From contig OZ242200.1 in NCBI GenBank assembly GCA_965205995.1, positions 2,728,001 to 2,792,000 of the forward strand: 64,000 nt of DNA, read 5' to 3'. Origin of the DNA: MPNO01 sp965205995. Lineage in GTDB: Bacteria > Pseudomonadota > Alphaproteobacteria > MPNO01. The position numbers and the translations under genes were made by a program. Below are positions 7,317 through 15,542 of this stretch, piece after piece; the first letter of the stretch is position 1; each line of letters begins with the position of its first letter. Below the pieces are notes generated by a model. It had not been told where the DNA came from and did no database searches. It saw only the letters and a program-made list of their open reading frames with translations.

Positions 7317-9548
7317 CTATTCCGCCGCGTCCCGGACCGGGGCCGGCGCGATCCGGACCGAGGTATCGAGCAGCGGCGGGTCGCCCGCGAGACGCACCTC
7401 GACCGACAGCAGATGCGCGCAGCCGGGGCAGACATATTCGTTGACCGCGATCCCGCCGGTGAGACCGAAGCGGTTCCACGGGCTCAGCATCTCCATCTTC
7501 ACGCTACGCACCAGCGCGCCGGTCTTGGGATCGGCCTCGACCGGCGCCAGCGGATGGCGGCAGGACTGGCAATCGTACCAGAACGCCCCGCCGCGCTCGG
7601 CGACGACCACGGCCTGGCCGATCGCCGCGACGGGTTCGGACGCGCCGCCGGGCGGGTTCGCGGCCGGCGCCGCGAGATCGGGCCACATCTCGGCGAAGGG
7701 GCGCCCCTCGGCGAGCCTGCGGGCGCGGATCGCATCCCGCGCCGCCCCGGTCGCCGCCGTATCGACCTCGCCGGCATCGTCGAGGATCGCGCCGTAGACC
7801 GCCTCCCCGACCCCGCGCGAGCAGAGCCCCGCCCGGATGTCCCGGGCCACCGCTTCGGGCGGGCGCAGCAGCGCATCGCCGTACCCGCCGCCGCCGGCGC
7901 AGGAGAGCAGCCAGGCATCGTCCCCGTTGACGATGGTCCGGGTCTTCGCGGGCAGGTTCTCGACCGACCCGCAAACGGCATCGTCGAGCCCTTCGGCGAT
8001 CTCGCCGCGGGCGAAACGGGCGCGGATATCGGAATTGCGCAGCAGCGCCCGGACCTGGACGCTGGACGGGTAGCCGCCATAGAGCCCCTGCGATTCGGGC
8101 TGGCTCGCCCCGTGGGTGAGCAGGGTGAGGTCGATCGGGCCGTCCGCCCGGTGCGGCACCAGCATCGCCTCGGTCCCGACCCCGCCGCGATAGCGCCCGG
8201 CCCCGCCGGTGTCGCATGACTGGCGCCGATAGACATAGAGGATCGGATATTCCTTCTCATAGGTCTCGACATTGGCGATCCCCATGGCGGGCGTTCCGGG
8301 CAGGCCGCCGGTATCGGGCCCGTCCTTCCATGCGCGCCCGCCGCCGCCGCCGCCCTGGTCGAGGAGGACGGCGGTGAACGGGCGGCCGTCCTCGTGCCTT
8401 CCCGCGAGCGTCGCGCCCTGCCAGGCCGGCGACCAGTTGGCCTGGGCTTCGCTGCCGGCGAGGTCGGAGGAGGCCAGCATCTTGCCGATCGCCTGCGAGG
8501 CGACGTGGGACGTAGCAAAGGTGGCCGCCACGGTCGCCATGCTGACCGCCGCCGGGTGGGTGGCGTTGTTGAGCGTCCCCTCCTCGCTGACGAAGTCGAT
8601 CGCCGGCATGATGGCGCCCGGCGACCACGGCATGTCGTAGCAGAGCATCGGCAGGATCGCCGACACGGTGCCGCTTTCGAGCCCGACCCTTGTGCAGTTG
8701 ACCGCGCCGCGGGCCTGGCGGTCGGTGCCGGTGTAGTCGAATTCCAGCCTCTCGCCGGTCTTGGTCATGTCGAGCCGGACCCGGTAGATGCGGTTCTCGT
8801 TCCCGTCATGGTCGAGGAACCCTTCGGCCCGCCAGCTCCCGTCGGGCAGCGCGCGCAGCCGCCGCGCAAACGACGCCGCCACGGTGCGCAGCAACTCGCC
8901 CTGCAGCGCCATGAAAGTCTCGACGCCGTATTCGGCGATCATCTCGCGGATCCGCTCGCGGGTGCGGTTGATCGCCGCGATGCGCGCCCGGACGTTGAGC
9001 CCGTTGACCTCGGAGGTGCGCGAGTTGCGGATCACCAGGGCTTCGAGGTCCTCGCGGATCTTGCCGCGTTCGACCATCTTGATCGGCGGGATCAGCGGCC
9101 CCTCGCCGAACACGTCGGGGGTTCCGACGGTGAAGCTCCCCGGGTTGGGGCCGCCGACATCGGTCTCGTGCATGGCGAGCCCGGCCCAGCAGACCAGCCG
9201 GTCCTGCCAGAAAATCGGCGCGACCATCAGGATGTCGTTCATATGCGCGGCGCCGCACCAGGGATCGTTGGTGACGAAGGCATCCCCCTCCTCGATCCCC
9301 ACCGGCCCGGCCAGCCGCTCGAGCACCGTCTTGACCGCGAAGTTGAGGCAGAGCGAGAGCCGGGTGGTGTAGACCCCGACATAGAGGCTGTCGCCGTCCG
9401 GGGTGAGCAGCGAGGTGTTGAAGTCCTTGGCCTCGTAGACCGCGGGCGAGCCGGAGACCTGGGCCGCCACGCGGCCCTGCTCGTCGTTGATCATCCAGAG
9501 CCGGTGGCGCAGCACCTCGAAGTCGATCGGATCGATAGTTGCCGTCAT
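7317..9548 (-). CDS. Hydantoinase B/oxoprolinase-family protein with C-terminal zinc ribbon
   Basis: The 743-residue protein begins with the HyuB signature DPIDFEVLRHRLWMINDEQ and contains VTNDPWCGAAHMNDI and the glycine-rich CAGGGGYGDALLRPPEAVARD. The first 580 residues or so are a standard HyuB catalytic subunit. The extra tail has paired cysteines (CQSC near 657, CPGC near 705), a four-cysteine zinc ribbon. In acetone and acetophenone carboxylases a small separate zinc-binding subunit accompanies the large ones, so this may be a fused equivalent (inference). The start codon overlaps the HyuA stop by four bases. A second HyuB of the same architecture lies at 46894-49050. Confidence 0.93.
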   Translation of the reverse strand: MTATIDPIDFEVLRHRLWMINDEQGRVAAQVSGSPAVYEAKDFNTSLLTPDGDSLYVGVYTTRLSLCLNFAVKTVLERLAGPVGIEEGDAFVTNDPWCGAAHMNDILMVAPIFWQDRLVCWAGLAMHETDVGGPNPGSFTVGTPDVFGEGPLIPPIKMVERGKIREDLEALVIRNSRTSEVNGLNVRARIAAINRTRERIREMIAEYGVETFMALQGELLRTVAASFARRLRALPDGSWRAEGFLDHDGNENRIYRVRLDMTKTGERLEFDYTGTDRQARGAVNCTRVGLESGTVSAILPMLCYDMPWSPGAIMPAIDFVSEEGTLNNATHPAAVSMATVAATFATSHVASQAIGKMLASSDLAGSEAQANWSPAWQGATLAGRHEDGRPFTAVLLDQGGGGGGRAWKDGPDTGGLPGTPAMGIANVETYEKEYPILYVYRRQSCDTGGAGRYRGGVGTEAMLVPHRADGPIDLTLLTHGASQPESQGLYGGYPSSVQVRALLRNSDIRARFARGEIAEGLDDAVCGSVENLPAKTRTIVNGDDAWLLSCAGGGGYGDALLRPPEAVARDIRAGLCSRGVGEAVYGAILDDAGEVDTAATGAARDAIRARRLAEGRPFAEMWPDLAAPAANPPGGASEPVAAIGQAVVVAERGGAFWYDCQSCRHPLAPVEADPKTGALVRSVKMEMLSPWNRFGLTGGIAVNEYVCPGCAHLLSVEVRLAGDPPLLDTSVRIAPAPVRDAAE

Positions 9549-11680
9549 GCCCTTGCCCCTCCGCCGTTCCCGGCCGCGTCCACCGCGATCACCACATTGC
9601 CGAACCCGTCGACGCGGGCGCGGGCAAAGGACGGGAGCACGATGGTATCGCCCATCCGCTCGATCACCAGCGGACCGGTGAATTCCATCCCCGGCGCCAG
9701 CAGCGCGCCGTCATGGACCGCGGTTTCGCGCGCCGCGCCGATCTCCGGGAAGTATACCGGTCTCTGCCCGGTTCGCGCCGCCCCGGCATCCGCTTCCGCG
9801 TCGGGGGCGACCTCGGCGAGGGAGGGCGCCACGGTCTCGGCCACGCCCTCGACCCGGCACTTGACGATCTCGATCCCCGCCGCGCGATAGGCCGCGTTGG
9901 CGCCGTAGAGTTCGGAATAGCGCGCCTCGAACGCCTCGATGACTTGCTGCTGCGTCGCCGAATCGTCGAACCGCGCGCCGACCGGAACCGAAAGCGCCGA
10001 GGGCTGGAGCCGGTATTTCATGTAGAGCGAGCGTTCGAAGCGGCGCGCGTCTGCCGGCACGCCTTCGCTGTCGAACAAAGCGGCGAGGCGGCGCTCGTTC
10101 GCCTCGAACGCCTCGCCGAGCCGCCGCCATTCCGCGTCCTGCAGCGGGAACACGCCCGGAAAGGACGCCTCCTCGCTGTGCAGCAGCCCGCCGGTCAGCA
10201 TGCCGAGCGCGGAGAACACCGCCGCGAAGGACGGCACATAGACCGTCCCGATACGCAGCTCCCGCGCCAGATAGGCGATATGCATCGCCGCCGCGCCGCC
10301 ATAGGCGAACAGCACGAAATCGCGCGGGTCGCGGCCGCGGTCGATCGAGCAGCGCCGCATCAGATCGGCCATATGGGCGTTGACGATGCGGAACGCGCCG
10401 GCGGCGACGCTCATCCGGTCTGTACCCATCGCATCGGCGAGTTCGTCCGCCGCGCGCTCCGCTGCGGCGAGGTCGAGGCTCATGCGCCCGCCGAGGAATG
10501 CCGACGGGTCGAGGAAGCCGAGGATCAGATCGACATCGGTCACCGTCAGCCGCGCCCCGCCGCGGCCGTAGCAGGCCGGTCCCGGATCGGCCCCGGCGCT
10601 GTCGGGCCCGACGCGGAGCAGCCCGTTCTCGTCGCGCCAGACGATGCTGCCGCCGCCGGCGCCGACCGAGCTGACCGCGACCTTGGGCATCAGATAGGTG
10701 TATTTGTCGATCACCGGCTGCTCGTCGAGCACCGATTTTCCGCCCTCGATCATCGCGACGTCGAAGGTGGTGCCGCCCATATCGGCGCAGAGGATGTTGG
10801 CCTCGCCGTAGACCGCGCCGAAAAACCGCGCGCCGAGGACGCCGCTGACCGGGCCGGAATCGAGCATCAGCAGCGGGCGTCCGCGCACGTCCTCCATCGT
10901 CGTCAGCCCGCCCATCGAGTGGGCGAGCAGGAGCGGCGCCCGGTAGCCCTCCGCGCCGAGAAGCGCGGCGAGCCGCTCCAGATAGTCGACCACCCGGGGC
11001 CCGACATAGGCGTTGACCACGGTGGTCACCGCGCGCTCGTACTCGCCCAGCACCGGCGCGAGCTCGGACGAGATGGTGACGTAGATTTCGGGATGGTCGC
11101 GCGCGATGCGGTCGCGCACCCGGCGCTCGTGGTCGCCGTTGAGGAACGACCACAGGAAGCAGACCGCGATCGCGCGCGCGCCGTCGGCGACCAGCGCGTC
11201 GACCGCCCTTGCCGCCTCGTCGTCGTCCATCGCGACGACCACGTCGCCGGCCCGGTCGAGGCGCTCGGAGATGCCCCGGATCATCCGGCGGTCGACGATC
11301 GGCGGCTCCGCCTTGTCGAGATGCGACTGGTGGATCATCTCGCGCTCGGACTGGCCGGCGACCTTCTGCATCACCTTGCCGATGGGGATCGCGTCCTCAT
11401 GCCCCCTGGTGGCGATCAGCCCGGTGGCGACGCCCTTGCGCTCGACCACCGCGTTGGTCGCGATGGTGCAGCCGTGGATCAGATGACGGCAGTCGGAGAG
11501 CAGCCCGGACGCGTCGGTCCCCAGCGACTCCGCGGCGACGCGGATGGCATCGAGCACGCCCTCGGCCGGATCGTCCCGCGTGCTCGGCGCCTTGGCGGTG
11601 GCGACGATGCGGCCGTCCGCGTCGAGCACCGCGCAGTCGGTGAACGTGCCTCCGATGTCGATGCCGATATAGTGGTCCAT
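9545..11680 (-). CDS. Hydantoinase A/oxoprolinase-family protein (HyuA-type)
   Basis: This complete 711-residue HyuA has DIGGTFTD at 8-15, IHGCTIATNA, a second phosphate motif ADMGGTTFDV, VGAGGGSI and PDSAGADPGPACYGRGG. It is the ATP-binding partner of the HyuB that follows with a four-base ATGA overlap. ATP-dependent amide hydrolysis (hydantoin or 5-oxoproline type) and ketone carboxylation are both possible chemistries. The zinc-ribbon tail on the partner leans toward the carboxylase branch, but this is inference. The gene is first in its operon. It is divergent from a GFA-domain gene, with only 68 bases between the starts. Confidence 0.95.
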   Translation of the reverse strand: MDHYIGIDIGGTFTDCAVLDADGRIVATAKAPSTRDDPAEGVLDAIRVAAESLGTDASGLLSDCRHLIHGCTIATNAVVERKGVATGLIATRGHEDAIPIGKVMQKVAGQSEREMIHQSHLDKAEPPIVDRRMIRGISERLDRAGDVVVAMDDDEAARAVDALVADGARAIAVCFLWSFLNGDHERRVRDRIARDHPEIYVTISSELAPVLGEYERAVTTVVNAYVGPRVVDYLERLAALLGAEGYRAPLLLAHSMGGLTTMEDVRGRPLLMLDSGPVSGVLGARFFGAVYGEANILCADMGGTTFDVAMIEGGKSVLDEQPVIDKYTYLMPKVAVSSVGAGGGSIVWRDENGLLRVGPDSAGADPGPACYGRGGARLTVTDVDLILGFLDPSAFLGGRMSLDLAAAERAADELADAMGTDRMSVAAGAFRIVNAHMADLMRRCSIDRGRDPRDFVLFAYGGAAAMHIAYLARELRIGTVYVPSFAAVFSALGMLTGGLLHSEEASFPGVFPLQDAEWRRLGEAFEANERRLAALFDSEGVPADARRFERSLYMKYRLQPSALSVPVGARFDDSATQQQVIEAFEARYSELYGANAAYRAAGIEIVKCRVEGVAETVAPSLAEVAPDAEADAGAARTGQRPVYFPEIGAARETAVHDGALLAPGMEFTGPLVIERMGDTIVLPSFARARVDGFGNVVIAVDAAGNGGGARA

Positions 11681-11748
11681 CGCCTCTCGCCAATCAGGAC
11701 TGCGTGGCTATTGTAGGCGCGCGCGGCGGTTCGGCGAAGGAGCACAGG

Positions 11749-12156
11749 ATGAAGATCGACGGCGGATGCCATTGCGGCAACATCGCCTACGAGGCCGAAA
11801 TCGACCCGGAAAACGTCCGCATCTGCCACTGCACGGACTGCCAGCGCCTGTCGGGGACGGCGTTCCGGGTCTCGGTCGGCACGCCGGAGGAAAACTTCAC
11901 CCTGCTCTCGGGCGCGCCCAAAACCTACGTCAAGACGGGCGAGAACGGCGCCCGGCGGGCGCAGGTGTTCTGCCCCGAATGCGGCTCGCAGATCTACGCC
12001 ACCGCCGCCGAGGGAGACGGGCCCAAGATCTTCAACCTCCGTACCGGGACCATCGACCAGCGCGACCGACTCAAGCCCCGGTCGCAGATCTGGCGCCGCT
12101 CGGCGCAATCCTGGCTGGGCGAGATCGCCACCTTCCCCGCCAGGGACATGCAGTAG
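11749..12156 (+). CDS. GFA/CENP-V domain protein
   Basis: The 135-residue protein shows the cysteine pattern of the glutathione-dependent formaldehyde-activating (GFA) family: C7 and C9 in CHCG, C26, C28 and C31 in CHCTDC, and C75 and C78 in CPECG, together binding structural zinc. The ATG follows AAGGAGCACAGG, a good ribosome-binding site. Most family members have no proven activity and the formaldehyde role is contested, so I claim only the fold. It is divergent from the HyuA operon and is followed 43 bases later by the anion transporter. Two demethylation-type genes elsewhere in the window make a one-carbon link conceivable but unproven. Confidence 0.88.
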   Translation: MKIDGGCHCGNIAYEAEIDPENVRICHCTDCQRLSGTAFRVSVGTPEENFTLLSGAPKTYVKTGENGARRAQVFCPECGSQIYATAAEGDGPKIFNLRTGTIDQRDRLKPRSQIWRRSAQSWLGEIATFPARDMQ

Positions 12157-12199
12157 CCGGCACCGGGCCGGCCGCCCCGAGGCCGCCCCGAGGCCGCCA

Positions 12200-13573
12200 T
12201 TGACCCTGCGCAACATCGTCTCGGCCCTCGTCGTCATCGCGGGGGCGGCGATCTGGTTCATGCCCGATCCGGCGGGCGGACCGGCCGGCGTCTGGCATGC
12301 CTGCGCCGTGGTGGTGATCGCGATCGGCCTCTGGGCGACGGCGGCGTTGCCGGAATATTTCACCGCCCTGATCTTCCTGCTGCTCGCGGTCACAATCGGC
12401 GGGATCGCGCCCGAGCTCGCCTTTTCGGGGTTCCACTCGACGGCGGCGTGGCTGATCTTCGGCGGGCTGGTGATCGGCCACGCGGTGGAGACCACCGGCC
12501 TCGGCGCGCGGGTCGCGGCGGTGATCATCCCCCGCATCGGCACCGGCTATTTGCCGATCCTGGCGGGTGTGGTCGCGGCGGCGGCGGCGATGGGCTTCCT
12601 GGTGCCGTCCAACTCGGGACGGGTGGCGATCCTGGTGCCCATCGTGGCGGCGCTGGCCGACCGGCTCGGCTTCGGCCGGCGCAGCAACGGCCGGGCGGCG
12701 CTGGTGCTCGCCGCCGCCTGCGGCACGCTCTATGCCGGTTTCGGCATCCTGCCGGCGGCGGTCCCCAATTTGATCATGGTCGGCGCGGCGGAGAGCATCT
12801 ACGGCGTCGGCGTCAAATTCGCCGAATACAGTTTCATGCATTTCCCGGTGCTGGGCCTGGTGACCCTCGTCGCGCTGCCGCTGATCCTGCTTGCGCTGTT
12901 TCCGGACCGGCCGAGTGCGGTCGAAGCGGCGGCGCCCCCGGCCCCCTGGAACCGCGGCCAGGCCACCCTCGCGGCGCTGCTCGCGGGCGCCCTGGTGCTG
13001 TGGATCACCGACTTCGCGCACGGCGTCTCGCCGGGCTGGGTGGCGCTCGGGGTGGGGCTGCTCTGCCTGATGCCGCGGCTGGGGGTCGACGAGCCCGCCG
13101 CCCTGATCTCCCGCATCAATTTCGGCCCCTGGTTTTTCATCGTCGCGGTGGTGGCGATCGGCGCGATCGTCTCCAAATCCGGCCTCGGCGGCATCGTCGC
13201 CGAGCGGCTGTTCACCGCGGTGAGCTTCGTCGAGGGCGCCGATCTCCTCAACCTCGCCATCGTCAGCGCCATCGGCATGGTCATGGCCCTCTTGGCCGGG
13301 GTGCCCGGCCAGCCGGCGATCATGACCCCGCTGGCCGAGCAGATCGCCGCCGCCACCGGGTGGCCGCTGGCGACCGCGGTGCAGGCCCAGGTGCTGTCCT
13401 GGACCATGGCGGTCTTCCCCTACCAGCTGCCGCCGCTGCTGCTGGCGGTCTATATCGGCGGCATCCCGCCCGCCGCCCTGGTCCGCGTGATGATCGCGAT
13501 GACCGCCACCGCCTGGATCGCCATCCTGCCCCTCACCTGGGCCTGGTGGTCGCTGCTCGGCCTGTTCGGCTGA
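12200..13573 (+). CDS. SLC13/DASS-family anion (dicarboxylate) transporter
   Basis: This 457-residue integral membrane protein has roughly eleven hydrophobic segments in the two-repeat arrangement of the divalent anion:sodium symporters. VPSNSGRVAILVP near residue 135 and VPGQPAIMTPLA near 370 take the place of the SNT sodium/substrate motifs. It probably imports a carboxylated substrate or intermediate across the inner membrane. The start is a TTG with GAGG six bases upstream. A short tandem repeat (GGCCGCCCCGA twice) sits just before it. Start choice is uncertain because no ATG is near. It is on the same strand as the GFA gene and convergent with the cupin gene. Confidence 0.85.
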   Translation: MTLRNIVSALVVIAGAAIWFMPDPAGGPAGVWHACAVVVIAIGLWATAALPEYFTALIFLLLAVTIGGIAPELAFSGFHSTAAWLIFGGLVIGHAVETTGLGARVAAVIIPRIGTGYLPILAGVVAAAAAMGFLVPSNSGRVAILVPIVAALADRLGFGRRSNGRAALVLAAACGTLYAGFGILPAAVPNLIMVGAAESIYGVGVKFAEYSFMHFPVLGLVTLVALPLILLALFPDRPSAVEAAAPPAPWNRGQATLAALLAGALVLWITDFAHGVSPGWVALGVGLLCLMPRLGVDEPAALISRINFGPWFFIVAVVAIGAIVSKSGLGGIVAERLFTAVSFVEGADLLNLAIVSAIGMVMALLAGVPGQPAIMTPLAEQIAAATGWPLATAVQAQVLSWTMAVFPYQLPPLLLAVYIGGIPPAALVRVMIAMTATAWIAILPLTWAWWSLLGLFG

Positions 13574-13584
13574 GGGGGCGTCCC

Positions 13585-13959
13585 CTAATCCTCGGCGAAA
13601 TCCGGGTCCTGGTAGTCGACCAGATGCCGGTAGTCGTCGCGGATCGGGGTGAAGACGTCGAGGTTGAGCGCGGGTTCGTCGCCGATCGGCTCGCCGTAAT
13701 GCATCACATCGGGGGGGATGCGGATGAACGAGCCCGGGCCGGCCTCGAACACCTCGTCGCCGACATGGAAGCGGACATGGCCCTGGACGATGCACACCAC
13801 CTGCTCGAACGGGTGGCTGTGCGGGTTGATGTCCATGCCGGGTTCCAGCCAGTTCATCACCAAGAGCACGTCCTCGCCGCGGAAGCCGCAGCGCTCGACC
13901 CCCTCGCGCACCGCCTCGCGCGGCAGATCGTTCCAGTTGTAGAGCACCGCCTTCGCCAT
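13585..13959 (-). CDS. Small cupin-domain protein
   Basis: The 124-residue single-domain cupin has the metal-binding motif 1 around NPHSHPFEQVVCIVQG and a second half containing GPGSFIRIPPDVMHYGE. Histidines and a glutamate or glutamine at the expected positions suggest metal binding. Such proteins serve as sugar/acid isomerases, dioxygenases or binding proteins; nothing here decides among them. AGGAGG precedes the ATG at good spacing. It sits 26 bases downstream of the HyuB stop and is probably the third gene of the hyuA (15539) - hyuB (13986) - cupin operon. Confidence 0.87.
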   Translation of the reverse strand: MAKAVLYNWNDLPREAVREGVERCGFRGEDVLLVMNWLEPGMDINPHSHPFEQVVCIVQGHVRFHVGDEVFEAGPGSFIRIPPDVMHYGEPIGDEPALNLDVFTPIRDDYRHLVDYQDPDFAED

Positions 13960-13985
13960 CTTCGCCTCCTTGCTAATCCGCCGCG

Positions 13986-15542
13986 CTAATCCGCCCTGCC
14001 GAAGCCGCCGCCGCCCGGCGTTTCGAGCAGAACTTCGTCATCGGCCGCCATCGTCATCTTGTTCGCCTGGGAGGACGGCTTGCCGTTGATCAGGAACCGC
14101 CCGGGCCGGCCGTCCCCGCCGCCGTCGAGCCCCTCGGCCGGGGCGTTCAACCGGCTCGGCACGGCGTTGAGGAACCACGGGTCGCGCGTCCGCATGCGGA
14201 ACCCGATCGCCTGCCCGTCGCCGCCCGGCGCGCGGCCGGACCCGCCGGAGCCGTCGAGCAGCTCCTTGCGGGTGAACTCGATCGGCATCGCCGCCTCCAG
14301 CACCTCGACCGGGACCGCCGCCACCCCGGTCGGGTAGCAGGTGGCGCCGAGCCCGGGCTTGGTCCGCCTGGCCCCCATGCCGCCCGAATAGTTGAACATC
14401 GCGCTGGTGAACGCCGCGCCGCGCTCGTCCCTGCCCTGGATCTGCATCGTCCACACCGCGCCCGCCCCCTCGGCGACCACCCGGTCGGGCGCCACCGCGT
14501 GCAGCGCCTTCAGGATCGGCATCGGCACATACATCCCGACCACGTGGCGCGCGGCCACCGGCGAGGGGTAGAGCGCGTTGACGATCGAGCCCTCGGGCGC
14601 GGTGACCCGGATCGGCTTGAGGCTGCCGTGGTTGTTGGGGAGATCGGGGTCGAGCGTGCTCCTGATCGCGAAGGCCGAATAGGCGTGGGTGTAGTTGAGG
14701 ACCACGTTGACGCCGTGCGGGCTCGCCTCGGAGGAGCCGGCGAAGTCGACCAGGATCCCGCCCGCCCCGGCGTCGATCGTGAGCGCGCATTTCAGCACGA
14801 TCTCGGCGCCTCCCGGGATGTCGAACCGGCTTTCGCCGCGATAGGTGCCGCCCTTCAGCTTGCGGATCGTGTCCCTGGCGGCGCGCTCCGACCGGGCGAT
14901 GATTTCGCCGGCGAGTTCGTCGATGTCGTCGAGCCCGTGGCGGTCGCAGAGGGTCTGCAGCCGCTCGGCGCCGACCCGCCCGCTCGAGACCTGGGCGGCG
15001 AGGTCGCCCATCACCTCGTCCGGCGTGCGCACGTTGTGGCGGATGATGTCGTGCAGCAGCGCGTTCGGCGTCCCCGCCTCGTAGAGCTTGGCGCGGGGGA
15101 TCCAGAGCCCCTCCTCGTGGACGTCGCGCGCGCCCGCGCCGACGCCGTAGCCGCCGATATCGGTGTGGTGGATGGTCGAGCCGAAAAAGGCGATCGCGCG
15201 GCCCGCGCGGAACACCGGCGTCAGCACCGTGATGTCGAAGAAATGCCCGGCCGACAGCCACGGGTCGTTGGTCACCAGCACGTCGCCCTCGACCAGGGTT
15301 TCGGGCGGGAAGGTCTCGACGAAATGGGCGCCCGCGGCGGCCAGGGTGTTGATGTGCCCGGGGGTTCCGGTCACCGCCTGGGCGATCATCCTTCCCTCGC
15401 GGTCGAGCAGCGCGCAGGCGAGGTCGCCGGCCTCGCGCACCACCGGGCTGAAGGCGATGCGCTGGAGCGCGCGGGCCTGTTCGGAGACCGCGCCGATCAG
15501 GTTCGACCAGAGGATTTCAAGCGCTATCCCGTCCATGCTCAC
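13986..15542 (-). CDS. Hydantoinase B/oxoprolinase-family protein (short form)
   Basis: At 518 residues this is the shortest complete HyuB in the window and has no zinc-ribbon tail. It shows DGIALEILWSNLIGAVSEQ, VTNDPWLSAGHFFDI, STIHHTDIGGYG and the C-terminal ETPGGGGFG. The start written here is a GTG overlapping the HyuA stop by four bases. An ATG two codons later (15536) is equally possible. It forms the catalytic complex with the HyuA encoded just upstream. The short length and motif set fit hydantoinase/oxoprolinase-type members, but substrate is not deducible. Confidence 0.93.
   Translation of the reverse strand: MSMDGIALEILWSNLIGAVSEQARALQRIAFSPVVREAGDLACALLDREGRMIAQAVTGTPGHINTLAAAGAHFVETFPPETLVEGDVLVTNDPWLSAGHFFDITVLTPVFRAGRAIAFFGSTIHHTDIGGYGVGAGARDVHEEGLWIPRAKLYEAGTPNALLHDIIRHNVRTPDEVMGDLAAQVSSGRVGAERLQTLCDRHGLDDIDELAGEIIARSERAARDTIRKLKGGTYRGESRFDIPGGAEIVLKCALTIDAGAGGILVDFAGSSEASPHGVNVVLNYTHAYSAFAIRSTLDPDLPNNHGSLKPIRVTAPEGSIVNALYPSPVAARHVVGMYVPMPILKALHAVAPDRVVAEGAGAVWTMQIQGRDERGAAFTSAMFNYSGGMGARRTKPGLGATCYPTGVAAVPVEVLEAAMPIEFTRKELLDGSGGSGRAPGGDGQAIGFRMRTRDPWFLNAVPSRLNAPAEGLDGGGDGRPGRFLINGKPSSQANKMTMAADDEVLLETPGGGGFGRAD

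Noticed and set aside
11749..12156. Glutathione-dependent formaldehyde-activating enzyme as a firm function
   Set aside because: The zinc-cysteine pattern supports the fold only; most GFA-domain proteins lack demonstrated formaldehyde activity.
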